Assembly (NCBI GenBank): GCA_964390555.1
Contig: CAYMJU010000092.1
Coordinates: forward strand, 1 to 50,981
Direction of reading: 5' to 3'
DNA from: CAVTWS01 sp964390555
GTDB taxonomy: Bacteria; Actinomycetota; Acidimicrobiia; Acidimicrobiales; SHLQ01
Length of the DNA: 50,981 bases
Shown here: piece by piece, positions 26,132 through 33,221 of the stretch
How the letters are laid out: each line of letters starts with the position of its first letter
How positions within the stretch are numbered: the stretch's first letter is position 1
The notes under the pieces: model-generated
The model's input: only the letters and a program-made list of their open reading frames with translations
The model's database searches: none
What the model was told of the DNA's origin: nothing
Translations under genes and position numbers: made by a program

Positions 26132-27121
26132 TCAAGGTTTCTCGTGGTCGGTTCCGAGGAGCCGGCCGTGCAACGTGACCAGGTCCATCGCCGGGAGCCC
26201 GCCACCCCGGAGCACGTCAGCACCGGCACCCTCGGCCGGGGCCAGTTCTTCGAGCGTCGCCTTCATCACCGCCCGGCGAGCGCCGAACAGCACTCGCACC
26301 GCGTCGAAGTCGACGCCAGCCGAGGTCAGCTCGTCACGAAATCGGTTGGCGCGAGCTTCGTCGCGGTTGCGTTCGGTCAGCTCGTAGTCGTCGAGAACGC
26401 TCGATCGCGAGACTCCGACGGAGTCGAGGATCAGCGCAGCGACTAGGCCCGTGCGGTCCTTGCCACCTGCGCAATGGAACATGACCGGCCCCGGCGACGT
26501 CGCTACCAGCCGGACAGCCCGTACGAACGTCTTCAGGTGGTCGCGCACCATCCGCACATACATCGCGGCCATGTCGGACTCATCGAAGCGGACGAGTTCG
26601 CCGGACATGATCAAGTCGAACTGGCTCGATTGCTGGACACGGTCACTCAGCAGCGGCAGGTGATGGAGCTCGATCTGAGTGGCGTCGGCGACCGGGCTCG
26701 GTTCCTCGCCGAGCTCGCGCTCGGAGCGTAGATCGATGACCCGGACGACGCCGAGCCGTTCGAGAGACTCGACGGCCGCCGCGCCGCTGGGCAGGTCGGC
26801 CCGGAAGATCGACCCCCACCGGGTCGAACCGGCCGGGCAGTCGTACCCCCCCAGATCTCGTAGGTTGTTGAACCCCGAGGACGGCACCGTCCGCTCGGCG
26901 GCCACCACGAATCGCTCGCGGTCGAACAGATGCACATACACCCGTCGGCCGGCTCGCACGCCGCGGATCGTCGCCAGTCCCGGCCGGTCGGGTGCTCGGA
27001 CGTCGACGCCAGCGTCTAGCGGGTCCTCGCTGACGAACACCGAGTCGGTGGCCGCCCCACCGCGCCAGGTCACGATCAGGTGGTCGCCGTCGCGGACCAC
27101 GTTCACATGGGAAATTGCCAC
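26132..27121 (-). CDS. Tyrosine-protein phosphatase-like (DSP/Y_phosphatase3 type)
   Basis: The 329-residue protein has the active-site P-loop HCAGGKDRTGLVAALIL near residues 214-230, with Cys215 as nucleophile and the Arg of the H-C-x5-R signature. The segment NNLRDLGGY near 85, followed by FRADLPSGA and VIDLRSERE, is typical of the MptpB/LipA family of tyrosine or phosphoinositide phosphatases. About 80 N-terminal residues form a small beta-rich extra domain (ISHVNVVRDGDHLIVTWRGG, fibronectin-like in pattern). The gene sits between rplL and rpoB, in the same direction. Substrate unknown. Confidence 0.88.
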   Translation of the reverse strand: MAISHVNVVRDGDHLIVTWRGGAATDSVFVSEDPLDAGVDVRAPDRPGLATIRGVRAGRRVYVHLFDRERFVVAAERTVPSSGFNNLRDLGGYDCPAGSTRWGSIFRADLPSGAAAVESLERLGVVRVIDLRSERELGEEPSPVADATQIELHHLPLLSDRVQQSSQFDLIMSGELVRFDESDMAAMYVRMVRDHLKTFVRAVRLVATSPGPVMFHCAGGKDRTGLVAALILDSVGVSRSSVLDDYELTERNRDEARANRFRDELTSAGVDFDAVRVLFGARRAVMKATLEELAPAEGAGADVLRGGGLPAMDLVTLHGRLLGTDHEKP

Positions 27122-27287
27122 AGCTCCGACCCTAGGTTCTTGGGCACGAGGGCTCGTGATCTTCGGACGAGTTTTCTGCGCCCGAGGGCCTGCCGATCGA
27201 GCGAGCGCCCGCGAGCCGAGCGGCGATGGGGGAGGCGCTCGCGCCGCCGAGGGCGCAGCTGCCGAGGCAGGCTAGTGACCCCGAACG

Positions 27288-27324
27288 CGATCGTGCCCCG
27301 GGCAGTGCGCCCGAGGCACGATCG
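27288..27324 (-). terminator. Terminator hairpin after rplL
   Basis: A 16-bp stem (27288-27303 with 27309-27324) with one G-T wobble and a five-base loop lies 34 bases after the rplL stop. It has no T-run but is one of the longest stems in the window. It would separate the rplJL transcript from the phosphatase gene and rpoBC. Confidence 0.7.
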
Positions 27325-27357
27325 AATCCAACCAGCGAACTGAGCGCGACGGCGCCG

Positions 27358-27735
27358 TTACTTGACCTCGACGCTCGCCCCGGCGCCCTCGAGCGCCTCC
27401 TTGGCCTTCTGGGCATCTTCCTTGGAGACCTTCTCGAGCACCGGTTTGGGCGCGGCGTCGACGAGGTCCTTGGCTTCCTTCAGCCCAAGATTGGTCAGCG
27501 AACGGACCTCTTTGATGACCTTGACCTTCTCGGTCCCGGCCCCGGTGAGAATCACGTCGAACTCACTTTGCTCCTCGACCTCAGCCGCGCCGCCATCGGC
27601 CGGGCCGGCCGCGACCGCCGCTGCTGCCGGAGCTGCCGCAGTCACGCCGAAGCGCTCCTCGAACTCCTTGAGAAGCTCGCTCAGCTCGAGCACCGTCATG
27701 CTGGCGATGGCGTCGAGAATCTCGTCCTTGGTCAT
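27358..27735 (-). CDS. rplL: 50S ribosomal protein L7/L12
   Basis: L7/L12 forms the ribosomal stalk that recruits translation GTPases. The 125-residue product from ATG 27735 has the N-terminal dimerisation domain (MTKDEILDAIASMTVLELSE), an Ala-rich hinge near residues 35-50, and the C-terminal domain EFDVILTGAGTEKVKVIKEV with KEAKDLVDAAPK. The start lies one base after the rplJ stop, so expression is coupled to rplJ. The upstream open frame has no L7/L12 similarity. Confidence 0.98.
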   Translation of the reverse strand: MTKDEILDAIASMTVLELSELLKEFEERFGVTAAAPAAAAVAAGPADGGAAEVEEQSEFDVILTGAGTEKVKVIKEVRSLTNLGLKEAKDLVDAAPKPVLEKVSKEDAQKAKEALEGAGASVEVK

Positions 27736-27736
27736 G

Positions 27737-28390
27737 TCATTCTCCAGATTCGTCTGCAGCGTCGGCTGCGGGTTGGGCAGCGGCGTCAGCCGCGGATTCG
27801 ACAACGGCCTCGATCGCCTCGGCAGCCGGCTCGGAGCCGTGGGCTCCGCTCGCACCGCGATCGTCGATCAGGGCCTTCAAGGCATAGGCGAAGTTCTGCG
27901 GCACGGCCGCCAACAAGCCGGCGAACTGCCGCATCGGCGCCGCGAAGCCACCCGCCAGGCGGGCCAGCAGCTCCTCGCGAGGCGCGATCCGGGCCAGCTC
28001 GATGACATCGTCAGGTGACAGTCGTCGGGAGCCGAGCATGCCACCTTTGATGACCAGCTTGTCGTTCTCCTGGGCGAAGGAGCGCAGCACCTTGGCCAGG
28101 GCGACAGGATCGCCTTTGGTGCCGTCGGCGCCCGCGGCGGCGAATGCCAGAGCAGTCGGCCCGCTGAGCAGATCCTCGATGTCCAAGCCGGCATCGACGG
28201 CCGCAAAACGAACCAACGTGTTCTTGTACACCTTGTACTGCCCACCGGACTCGGCCAGAGTCCGTCGTAGCCGTTGCATCTCGGCGACGCTCAGCCCTTG
28301 GTACCCCGTGAGCACAACGGCTTCAGCCCCGGCGAGCCTGTCGGCCACCTCGGCGACGACGGCCACTTTCTCGGGTCTTGGGTTCTCCAC
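27737..28390 (-). CDS. rplJ: 50S ribosomal protein L10
   Basis: L10 is the stalk base that holds the L7/L12 dimers and represses its own mRNA. The 217-residue protein has the normal N-terminal RNA-binding domain (ENPRPEKVAVVAEVADRL, GLSVAEMQRLRRTL, YKVYKNTLVRFA) and a helix for L12 binding. About 40 C-terminal residues rich in Ala, Glu and Asp extend beyond the usual length of about 175. A GAGGTGAGG sequence lies just before the ATG. An L10 leader and an attenuator-like hairpin are found upstream. Confidence 0.97.
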   Translation of the reverse strand: MENPRPEKVAVVAEVADRLAGAEAVVLTGYQGLSVAEMQRLRRTLAESGGQYKVYKNTLVRFAAVDAGLDIEDLLSGPTALAFAAAGADGTKGDPVALAKVLRSFAQENDKLVIKGGMLGSRRLSPDDVIELARIAPREELLARLAGGFAAPMRQFAGLLAAVPQNFAYALKALIDDRGASGAHGSEPAAEAIEAVVESAADAAAQPAADAADESGE

Positions 28391-28465
28391 CTCACCTCCT
28401 CTCGTACGGTTCTGTGGTCGGCGTCAATCGACCGGGGACGCACGCTCGTCGCCGTGAACGACGAA

Positions 28466-28495
28466 GGGCGCTCGTTCGGACCAGAACGAACGCCC
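28466..28495 (-). terminator. Attenuator-like hairpin between L10 leader and rplJ
   Basis: A 12-bp stem with one G-T wobble (28466-28477 with 28484-28495) and a six-base loop lies about 75 bases before rplJ and directly after the L10 leader. Such hairpins after L10 leaders serve as transcription attenuators in many bacteria. No clear T-run follows. Confidence 0.5.
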
Positions 28496-28525
28496 GCAAA
28501 CCTCGAAAGATCGGAGGATGAAGGG

Positions 28526-28582
28526 TTCACCTCGTCCGGCGGGCCGAAGCCCCTTGAGCCGAAGCACCGGATGTCTCTGGCG
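28526..28582 (-). promoter_or_regulatory. Ribosomal protein L10 leader
   Basis: The minus-strand RNA contains the elements of the L10 leader: an AGAGACA segment, a CCGG-GTG stem strand, a loop with CTCAAG, and the closing CCGCCGGACGAGGTG. The paired CCGG segments and the GAGGTG tail match the L10/L12-binding kink-turn structure known from E. coli, Bacillus and others. L10-(L12)4 should bind here and lower rplJL expression. Confidence 0.75.
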
Positions 28583-28638
28583 AACGAGATCTCAGTTGTG
28601 GCAGCCAGGCTATCGGCTGGACCCTGCCAACCGGCGCG

Positions 28639-28667
28639 CACATTGGAGGGCTCGCCTACCCGCTCGC
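28639..28667. repeat. Dispersed 29-bp repeat, copy 1
   Basis: This 29-base sequence, starting CACATTGGAGGGCTCGCCTA, directly follows the rplA stop. A second copy with two differences lies at 32388-32416 near tRNA-Tyr, in the same orientation. Both are in intergenic space. Nature unknown. Confidence 0.8.
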
Positions 28668-28671
28668 GTCC

Positions 28672-29379
28672 TCACTCGTCTACGCGGTTGGGGTCGATCC
28701 GGATGCCCGGGCCCATCGTCGTGGCGACGGTGACCTTGCGCATGTACCGGCCCTTGGCCGACGAGGGCTTGGCCCGCTGCAACTCGTCGATGACGGTGTT
28801 GAAGTTGGCCATGAGCGCGGCGGAATCGAAACTGACCTTGCCGATGGGCACGTGGACGTTGCCGTACCGGTCGGTCCGGTACTCGACCTTGCCACCTTTG
28901 AACTCGCCCACGGCTTTGGCGACGTCGTCGGTCACGGTGCCGCTCTTGGGGTTCGGCATCAGGCCGCGCGGACCGAGGACCCGGCCAAGGCGACCGACGA
29001 CGGGCATCATGTCCGGGGTAGCGATCGCCACGTCGAAATCGAGCATGCCGCCCTCGACCTGCTTGGCCAGGTCGTCGTCGCCCACGTGGTCGGCGCCAGC
29101 AGCCCGAGCCGCCGTCGCGGCCTCACCCTGAGCGAACACCGCGACGCGGACGTCTTTTCCGGTGCCCGACGGCAACGACACCGTGCCGCGAACGACCTGG
29201 TCGGCTTTGCGTGGATCTACGCCCAGCCGGACCGCGAGCTCGACGGTCTCGTCGAAGGTCGCCGTGGCCAGTGTCCGGGCCAGCTCGACCGCCTCGGTGC
29301 CCGTGTGCAGACGATCGCGGTCGTAGCGCTTGGCGGCATCGGTGCGCTTCTTGCCGTGCTTGGTGCCGGTACTTTGCAT
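28672..29379 (-). CDS. rplA: 50S ribosomal protein L1
   Basis: L1 forms the mobile L1 stalk that moves deacylated tRNA out of the E site. From ATG 29379 the product has 235 residues. The segments TKHGKKRTDAAKRYDRDRLH, RGTVSLPSGTGK, GRVLGPRGLMPNPKSGTV and the C-terminal GRYMRKVTVATTMGPGIRID are characteristic. Two adjacent ATG codons (29382 and 29379) follow the AGGGAG site; the second has better spacing. It lies between rplK and the L10 leader, the usual position. Confidence 0.97.
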   Translation of the reverse strand: MQSTGTKHGKKRTDAAKRYDRDRLHTGTEAVELARTLATATFDETVELAVRLGVDPRKADQVVRGTVSLPSGTGKDVRVAVFAQGEAATAARAAGADHVGDDDLAKQVEGGMLDFDVAIATPDMMPVVGRLGRVLGPRGLMPNPKSGTVTDDVAKAVGEFKGGKVEYRTDRYGNVHVPIGKVSFDSAALMANFNTVIDELQRAKPSSAKGRYMRKVTVATTMGPGIRIDPNRVDE

Positions 29380-29500
29380 CATGTGCTCCCTTGTTGGGTG
29401 CTCCCTCGCTGGTGACACGGCTGCCGACCCGCCGGGGCGGGGTCCGAGCGAGGTCCTCTCGGAGGTCTCGACGGCCGCGAGATGGTGTGCGGTTTGCGAT

Positions 29501-29926
29501 CTAGGAAACCTGGATGCCCATGCTGCGCGCCGTGCCCACGACCTGCGCCTTGGCGGCCTCGAGGTCGGCGGAGTTCAGGTCCGCCTGCTTGGTGCGGGCG
29601 ATGTCGGTGACCTGGTCATCGGTGAGGCTGCCGGCCACGGCCCGACCCGGTGTCTTCGACCCCGACTCGAGGCCAGCCGCCTGGCGGATGAGGTACGACG
29701 TCGGGGGCGTCTTGGTGACGAACGTAAAGGTGCGATCCTCGAACACCGTGATCTCGGCCGGGATCACCGCCCCCCGCTGCGACTCGGTTCGGGCGTTGTA
29801 TTCCTTGCAGAAGTCCATGATCGCCACACCGTGGGGACCGAGTGCGGTACCCACCGGCGGCGCCGGTGTGGCTTGACCGGCCGTGATCTGGATCTTGACG
29901 ACCGCTCGAATCTGCTTCTTGGCCAT
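29501..29926 (-). CDS. rplK: 50S ribosomal protein L11
   Basis: L11 binds the GTPase-associated centre of 23S rRNA. The 141-residue protein has the standard length, with KIQITAGQATPAPPVGTALGP at the N-terminus (Pro residues of the thiostrepton site), GVAIMDFCKEYNART, and the C-terminal rRNA-binding domain LTDDQVTDIARTKQADLNS. It precedes rplA by about 119 bases. A GAGGACGTC stretch before the ATG gives a weak ribosome binding site. Confidence 0.98.
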   Translation of the reverse strand: MAKKQIRAVVKIQITAGQATPAPPVGTALGPHGVAIMDFCKEYNARTESQRGAVIPAEITVFEDRTFTFVTKTPPTSYLIRQAAGLESGSKTPGRAVAGSLTDDQVTDIARTKQADLNSADLEAAKAQVVGTARSMGIQVS

Positions 29927-30011
29927 GACGTCCTCGGTAGGTTGCCAGGAGCCTCGCGGCTCGCTGACGGGAAATCTCGGCGCGCCTCATCTCGGGGCAC
30001 ACGAGGGACAA

Positions 30012-30041
30012 AGGCTAGCGGCGCGCGCCGGCGCTACCCAA
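30012..30041 (-). promoter_or_regulatory. Candidate promoter before rplK
   Basis: TTGGGT (30036-30041) and TAGCCT (30012-30017) on the minus strand are 18 bases apart, in the nusG-rplK spacer, about 86 bases before the rplK start. The geometry equals that of the candidate rpsL promoter. It would allow rplKA to be expressed apart from secE-nusG. Confidence 0.35.
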
Positions 30042-30062
30042 CGTGACGCCCTCGGGTGGCGG

Positions 30063-30842
30063 TCAGAGCTTGGCGATCTGGGAGAAGTCGAGCTCGACAG
30101 GCGTCTCGCGACCGAATATGTCGACCAGCACCTTGACCTTCAGCTGGTCCTCGTTGATCTCGATGATCTGACCCGAGAAGTCGGCGAACGGACCTTCCTT
30201 GACCCGGACGGTCTCGCTGACCTCGTACTCGAGGCGAGCGCGGCCGCGCTTGGGGGAATCGACGTCGTCCTTGCGGACCTGGAGGAACGTCTCGACCTCG
30301 CGGCGCGACAACGGCGCAGGCTTCTTGTCGGGGCCGACGAAGCCCACGATCGTCGGGGTGTTGCGAATGACGTACCAGGCGTCGTCGTCGAGGTCGCACC
30401 GCACGAGCAGGTAGCCGGGGAACATCTTCTTCTGGACGACGACCTTCTTGCCGCCCTTGAACTCGACCACGTCCTCGAGCGGGATCACGACCTCGTATAT
30501 GCGATCGTTCATGTTCATCGACGCGATTCGCGCCTCGAGGTTCTGCTTCGCCTTCTTCTCGTAGCCCGACTGCGTGTGCACCACGAACCATCGACCCGGC
30601 CGGTCGAAGGGGCTCTCGACGACCTCGGGCTCGCCTTGGAGGAACTCCTCCTCGGAGATCACCTCGACCTCGGGGACGTCGTCGATCTCGAGATCGGCGC
30701 CAGCATCCGCGTCGAGGTCGGTGTCGGCTGGCGCTGGCGCGTCGTCGAAAGGATCGACAGTCACCGGGTCGATCGGATCGACAGTCACATCGTCGATGGG
30801 ATCGACAGTGATCGGCCCGGTGGGAAGGAGGTCGTCAGACAT
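30063..30842 (-). CDS. nusG: Transcription termination/antitermination factor NusG
   Basis: NusG binds RNA polymerase and links it to Rho or the ribosome. The NGN domain begins near residue 87 with RWFVVHTQSGYEKKAKQNLE and includes KMFPGYLLVRCDLDDDAWYVIR in parts, and the KOW domain is at the C-terminus (VKEGPFADFSGQIIEINED, VDIFGRETPVELDFSQI). The first 85 residues form an acidic extension with a repeated VTVDPID-type unit (residues about 9-30) rich in Asp, Glu and Pro. N-terminal acidic extensions are known in actinobacterial NusG, though the repeat is noteworthy. It follows secE in the usual order. Confidence 0.96.
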   Translation of the reverse strand: MSDDLLPTGPITVDPIDDVTVDPIDPVTVDPFDDAPAPADTDLDADAGADLEIDDVPEVEVISEEEFLQGEPEVVESPFDRPGRWFVVHTQSGYEKKAKQNLEARIASMNMNDRIYEVVIPLEDVVEFKGGKKVVVQKKMFPGYLLVRCDLDDDAWYVIRNTPTIVGFVGPDKKPAPLSRREVETFLQVRKDDVDSPKRGRARLEYEVSETVRVKEGPFADFSGQIIEINEDQLKVKVLVDIFGRETPVELDFSQIAKL

Positions 30843-30881
30843 CTCGGAGGTCTTTCTGGACGAAGGGGTGTCGAGCTGCGA

Positions 30882-31175
30882 TCAGGTGTCGAACAGCTCG
30901 AGCACAACACGAGCGAACACCCAGTCGAGGACCCCGACGAACGCCATGAGGAGAACGATCGTGACCAACACGACGAGCGAGAAGTTGACGGTCTCGGAGC
31001 GGGTCGGCCAGGCCACCTTGCGCAGCTCGGCTCGAACCTCGCGGACGAACTGAGCGGGGCGCGTGCGCTCGGCCGCAGGAGCGGTCGGCGAACGCTGGCC
31101 GCGAACGGGTTGGCCATCGGGGCCCAACTCGCCTTGCCGGCGCAACATGCGCTTTTGTTCTCGGTTCAGTGCCAT
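30882..31175 (-). CDS. secE: Protein translocase subunit SecE
   Basis: SecE clamps SecY in the Sec translocon. From ATG 31175 the product has 97 residues: a basic N-terminus (MALNREQKRMLRRQGELG), a disordered stretch, the conserved amphipathic helix FVREVRAELRKVAWPTRSET (E-L-x-K-V-x-W-P), and one TM helix near the C-terminus. This single-TM form is normal for Gram-positive bacteria. It lies between tRNA-Trp and nusG. Confidence 0.96.
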   Translation of the reverse strand: MALNREQKRMLRRQGELGPDGQPVRGQRSPTAPAAERTRPAQFVREVRAELRKVAWPTRSETVNFSLVVLVTIVLLMAFVGVLDWVFARVVLELFDT

Positions 31176-31225
31176 GGGCTCGACGATCCTGGGGGCCGGG
31201 AGTTCACGCCTGGTGCGCGTAGTTG

Positions 31226-31298
<73 letters not shown>

Positions 31299-31368
31299 TC
31301 GAACGGTGGGTCATCAGCGTACCCACCGCGAAAAACCGCCGCCTGCGGTTTCGACGGCGGAGCGCCGC

Positions 31369-31530
31369 CTATCGCGTCTCTTTGTGCACGGTGTGGGTGC
31401 GCTCCCACTTGCAGTACTTCTTGAGCTCGATGCGTTCCCGGTCGTTCACCTTCGACTTGACCGTGATGTAGTTACGTCGCTTGCACTCCGTGCACTCGAG
31501 CGTGACCTTCACGCGCTTGTCCGATGCCAT
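31369..31530 (-). CDS. rpmG: 50S ribosomal protein L33
   Basis: This 53-residue gene begins MASDKRVKVTLECTECKRRN and continues with YITVKSKVNDRERIELKKY, then CKWERTHTVHKETR. CTEC is present but the second Cys pair is reduced to a single Cys (KYCKW), so this may be a partly zinc-free form. A GGAGCAGGCC stretch precedes the ATG. It sits between tRNA-Met and tRNA-Trp as in many actinobacteria. Confidence 0.95.
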   Translation of the reverse strand: MASDKRVKVTLECTECKRRNYITVKSKVNDRERIELKKYCKWERTHTVHKETR

Positions 31531-31567
31531 GGCCTGCTCCTCTGGTGGATCTGTGATGCGGGTCTTG

Positions 31568-31641
31568 TAGCGGCGGACAGACTCGAACTGTCGACCTCTC
31601 GATTATGAGTCGAGCGCTCTCACCGACTGAGCTACGCCGCC
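31568..31641 (-). tRNA. tRNA-Met (anticodon CAT, elongator type)
   Basis: The 74-base cloverleaf has acceptor GGCGGCG paired with CGCCGCT (G-T at the end), D arm TAGCTCAGTCGGTGAGAGC, anticodon stem CTCGA/TCGAG with loop CTCATAA, and T arm GACAG/CTGTC. The anticodon stem lacks the three G-C pairs of initiator tRNA, so this is the elongator. CCA is not encoded. Confidence 0.94.
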
Positions 31642-31655
31642 GCGGCGTCGCGGCG

Positions 31656-31728
31656 AGCTCCCTGACGGGATCGAACCGTCGACCTCTTCCTTACCATGGA
31701 AACGCTCTACCAGCTGAGCTAAGGGAGC
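31656..31728 (-). tRNA. tRNA-Thr (anticodon GGT)
   Basis: The 73-base cloverleaf has acceptor GCTCCCT/AGGGAGC, D arm TAGCTCAGCTGGTAGAGC, anticodon stem TTTCC/GGAAG with loop ATGGTAA, and T arm GACGG/CCGTC. It is the first gene of the tRNA-rpmG-tRNA-secE-nusG cluster. CCA is not encoded. Confidence 0.95.
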
Positions 31729-31761
31729 ACTCACGCCGAAACGTGCGGCGTTCATGATGCC

Positions 31762-32310
31762 ATGAGCGTTGGCGTTCCCCAACTCGCGGTCGGCGCCCCC
31801 GGGGCTGCGGTACCGTCGTCGTTCGTGCACGTCCGGTTGGCTACACCCCAAGACGCGGAAGCCCTCCGGCTGATCTACAACTACCACGTCACCACGTCCA
31901 CGGCGACGACCGATCTGGTCGCACGTACCGTCGAGGAGCAGCGGGCCTGGCTCCACCAACGATCCGGCGCCCACGCCGTGGTGCTCGCCGAGGACGGCGC
32001 CGTCGTGGTCGGCTTCGCCTCACTCTCGCCGTGGCGGGACCGTCCGGGCTACCGCACGACCGTCGAGGACTCGGTGTACGTCGATCCCGATCACCAGGGC
32101 CGCGGCTTCGGACGGATCCTGCTGGACGAGATCGTCACCGTCGGCCGATCCCACGGATTTCACGCCATGATGGCCCGGGTTGTCGATGGTCACGAGGCGT
32201 CGTTGCGACTCCACGAGTCCCTCGGGTTCTCCGTGGTCGGGATCGAACGGCAAGTGGCACGCAAGTTCAACCAGTGGCTCGACGTGGTGGTCATGCAGCT
32301 GATGCTGTAG
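31762..32310 (+). CDS. GNAT family N-acetyltransferase (PAT/MddA-like)
   Basis: The protein of 161-182 residues is a GCN5-type acetyltransferase. VRLATPQDAEALRLIYNYHV at the start of the domain, SVYVDPDHQGRGFGRILLDE with the acetyl-CoA loop (Q-G-R-G-F-G), and HESLGFSVVGIERQVARKF near the end are typical of the phosphinothricin/methionine-derivative acetyltransferase group. The first ATG (31762) has no good ribosome binding site; GTG 31825 would begin right at the domain and is a serious alternative. It is transcribed away from the tRNA cluster. Substrate unknown. Confidence 0.88.
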   Translation: MSVGVPQLAVGAPGAAVPSSFVHVRLATPQDAEALRLIYNYHVTTSTATTDLVARTVEEQRAWLHQRSGAHAVVLAEDGAVVVGFASLSPWRDRPGYRTTVEDSVYVDPDHQGRGFGRILLDEIVTVGRSHGFHAMMARVVDGHEASLRLHESLGFSVVGIERQVARKFNQWLDVVVMQLML

Positions 32311-32387
32311 AACGCGCGCCACAAGGTGAACGTTCGACGTCTGATCGATCTCGCTCGCCTGCTAGCGCAGTCGAGAAATGCCACTAT

Positions 32388-32416
32388 CACATTGGAGGGC
32401 TCGCCTATCGGCTCGC
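32388..32416. repeat. Dispersed 29-bp repeat, copy 2
   Basis: Same element as at 28639-28667, with two base differences. It lies between the GNAT gene and tRNA-Tyr. The rest of this 172-base spacer holds two hairpins downstream. Confidence 0.8.
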
Positions 32417-32448
32417 CCTTCTAGCACACTGCGCCGCGGAGGCGCGAC

Positions 32449-32473
32449 GACGCCCGCCGTCGGGGCGGGCGTC
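32449..32473. terminator. Hairpin terminator between GNAT gene and tRNA-Tyr
   Basis: A perfect 10-bp stem GACGCCCGCC (32449-32458) / GGCGGGCGTC (32464-32473) with a five-base loop lies ten bases after the 3' end of tRNA-Tyr. A smaller GCGCC/GGCGC hairpin lies at 32431-32445. It can end tRNA-Tyr transcription on the minus strand and the GNAT transcript on the plus strand. Confidence 0.7.
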
Positions 32474-32482
32474 TGTCACACG

Positions 32483-32564
32483 TGGGCCGGGGAGGATTCG
32501 AACCTCCGTAGGCGATGCCGACGGGTTTACAGCCCGTTCCCTTTGGCCACTCGGGCACCGACCC
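32483..32564 (-). tRNA. tRNA-Tyr (anticodon GTA)
   Basis: The 82-base molecule has acceptor GGGTCGG/CCGGCCC with one G-T pair, a long variable arm, anticodon loop CTGTAAA in an ACGGG/CCCGT stem, and T arm GGAGG/CCTCC. The long variable arm and the GTA anticodon identify bacterial tRNA-Tyr. CCA is not encoded. Confidence 0.95.
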
Positions 32565-32691
32565 GTGCGGTCAGCAACGATAGCGGCCGGCGTCGCGAGC
32601 GGCACCTTCCTTTTGGCCCCAGATCGTGGACGCAGCCGTCGAGATTGGCGGCGCAACGGCCGTCCGCTGACCGTCGCGCTACGGTCTGGCC

Positions 32692-33180
32692 ATGGCCACG
32701 TTCGATGTCGTCTCCGAGCTCGATCTCCAGGAGGTCCGCAATGCCGTCGATCAGTCGGCCCGCGAGGTCACAACCCGATTTGACTTCAAGAACACCGACT
32801 CGCGCATCGAACTCGGCGAGGGACGAATCACCCTCGAATCGAGCACCGAGGACCGCTTGGCCGCGCTCCGGCAGGTCCTCGAGGAGAAGATGGTCAAGCG
32901 GAAGATCTCGATGAAGGCGCTCGAGTACGGCAAGGTCGAGGATGCGGCCAAGGGCCGGGCCCGCCAGGTCGTAACCCTCAAGCAGGGGATCGCCAGCGAC
33001 AAGGCCAGAGAGATCAACATCTTCATCAAGGGCCTCGGGCTGAAGGGGGTCCAGTCCCAGACCCAGGGCGATCAGCTCCGGATCAGCGGACAAAAGCGCG
33101 ATCTGCTACAGGAGACCATCGCCGCGCTCCGCGAGCACGACTTCGGCATCGCCTTGCAATTCGAGAACTTCCGGGACTGA
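32692..33180 (+). CDS. YajQ family nucleotide-binding protein
   Basis: The 162-residue protein matches the YajQ family: MATFDVVSELDLQEVRNAVD at the start, RFDFKNTDSRIEL, KRKISMKALEYGKVEDAAKG, and KARQVVTLKQGI-type and KGLGLKGVQSQTQGDQLRI segments later. YajQ has a double ferredoxin-like fold, binds nucleotides, and in Xanthomonas binds cyclic di-GMP. Its function here is inferred only from the family. It converges on htpX with a 20-bp tandem duplication in between. Confidence 0.95.
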   Translation: MATFDVVSELDLQEVRNAVDQSAREVTTRFDFKNTDSRIELGEGRITLESSTEDRLAALRQVLEEKMVKRKISMKALEYGKVEDAAKGRARQVVTLKQGIASDKAREINIFIKGLGLKGVQSQTQGDQLRISGQKRDLLQETIAALREHDFGIALQFENFRD

Positions 33181-33181
33181 C

Positions 33182-33221
33182 GCCCGAGCTCAGCGCCAGC
33201 TGCCCGAGCTCAGCGCCAGCT
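33182..33221. repeat. 20-bp tandem duplication over the htpX stop
   Basis: GCCCGAGCTCAGCGCCAGCT occurs at 33182-33201 and 33202-33221. The htpX stop codon lies at the boundary, so the last codons of htpX (GSWR-stop) are duplicated just beyond the gene. Confidence 0.95.

Noticed and set aside
28690..28995. Separate small minus-strand genes inside rplA
   Set aside because: Alternative frames inside rplA are Arg/Ser-rich shadows without start signals.
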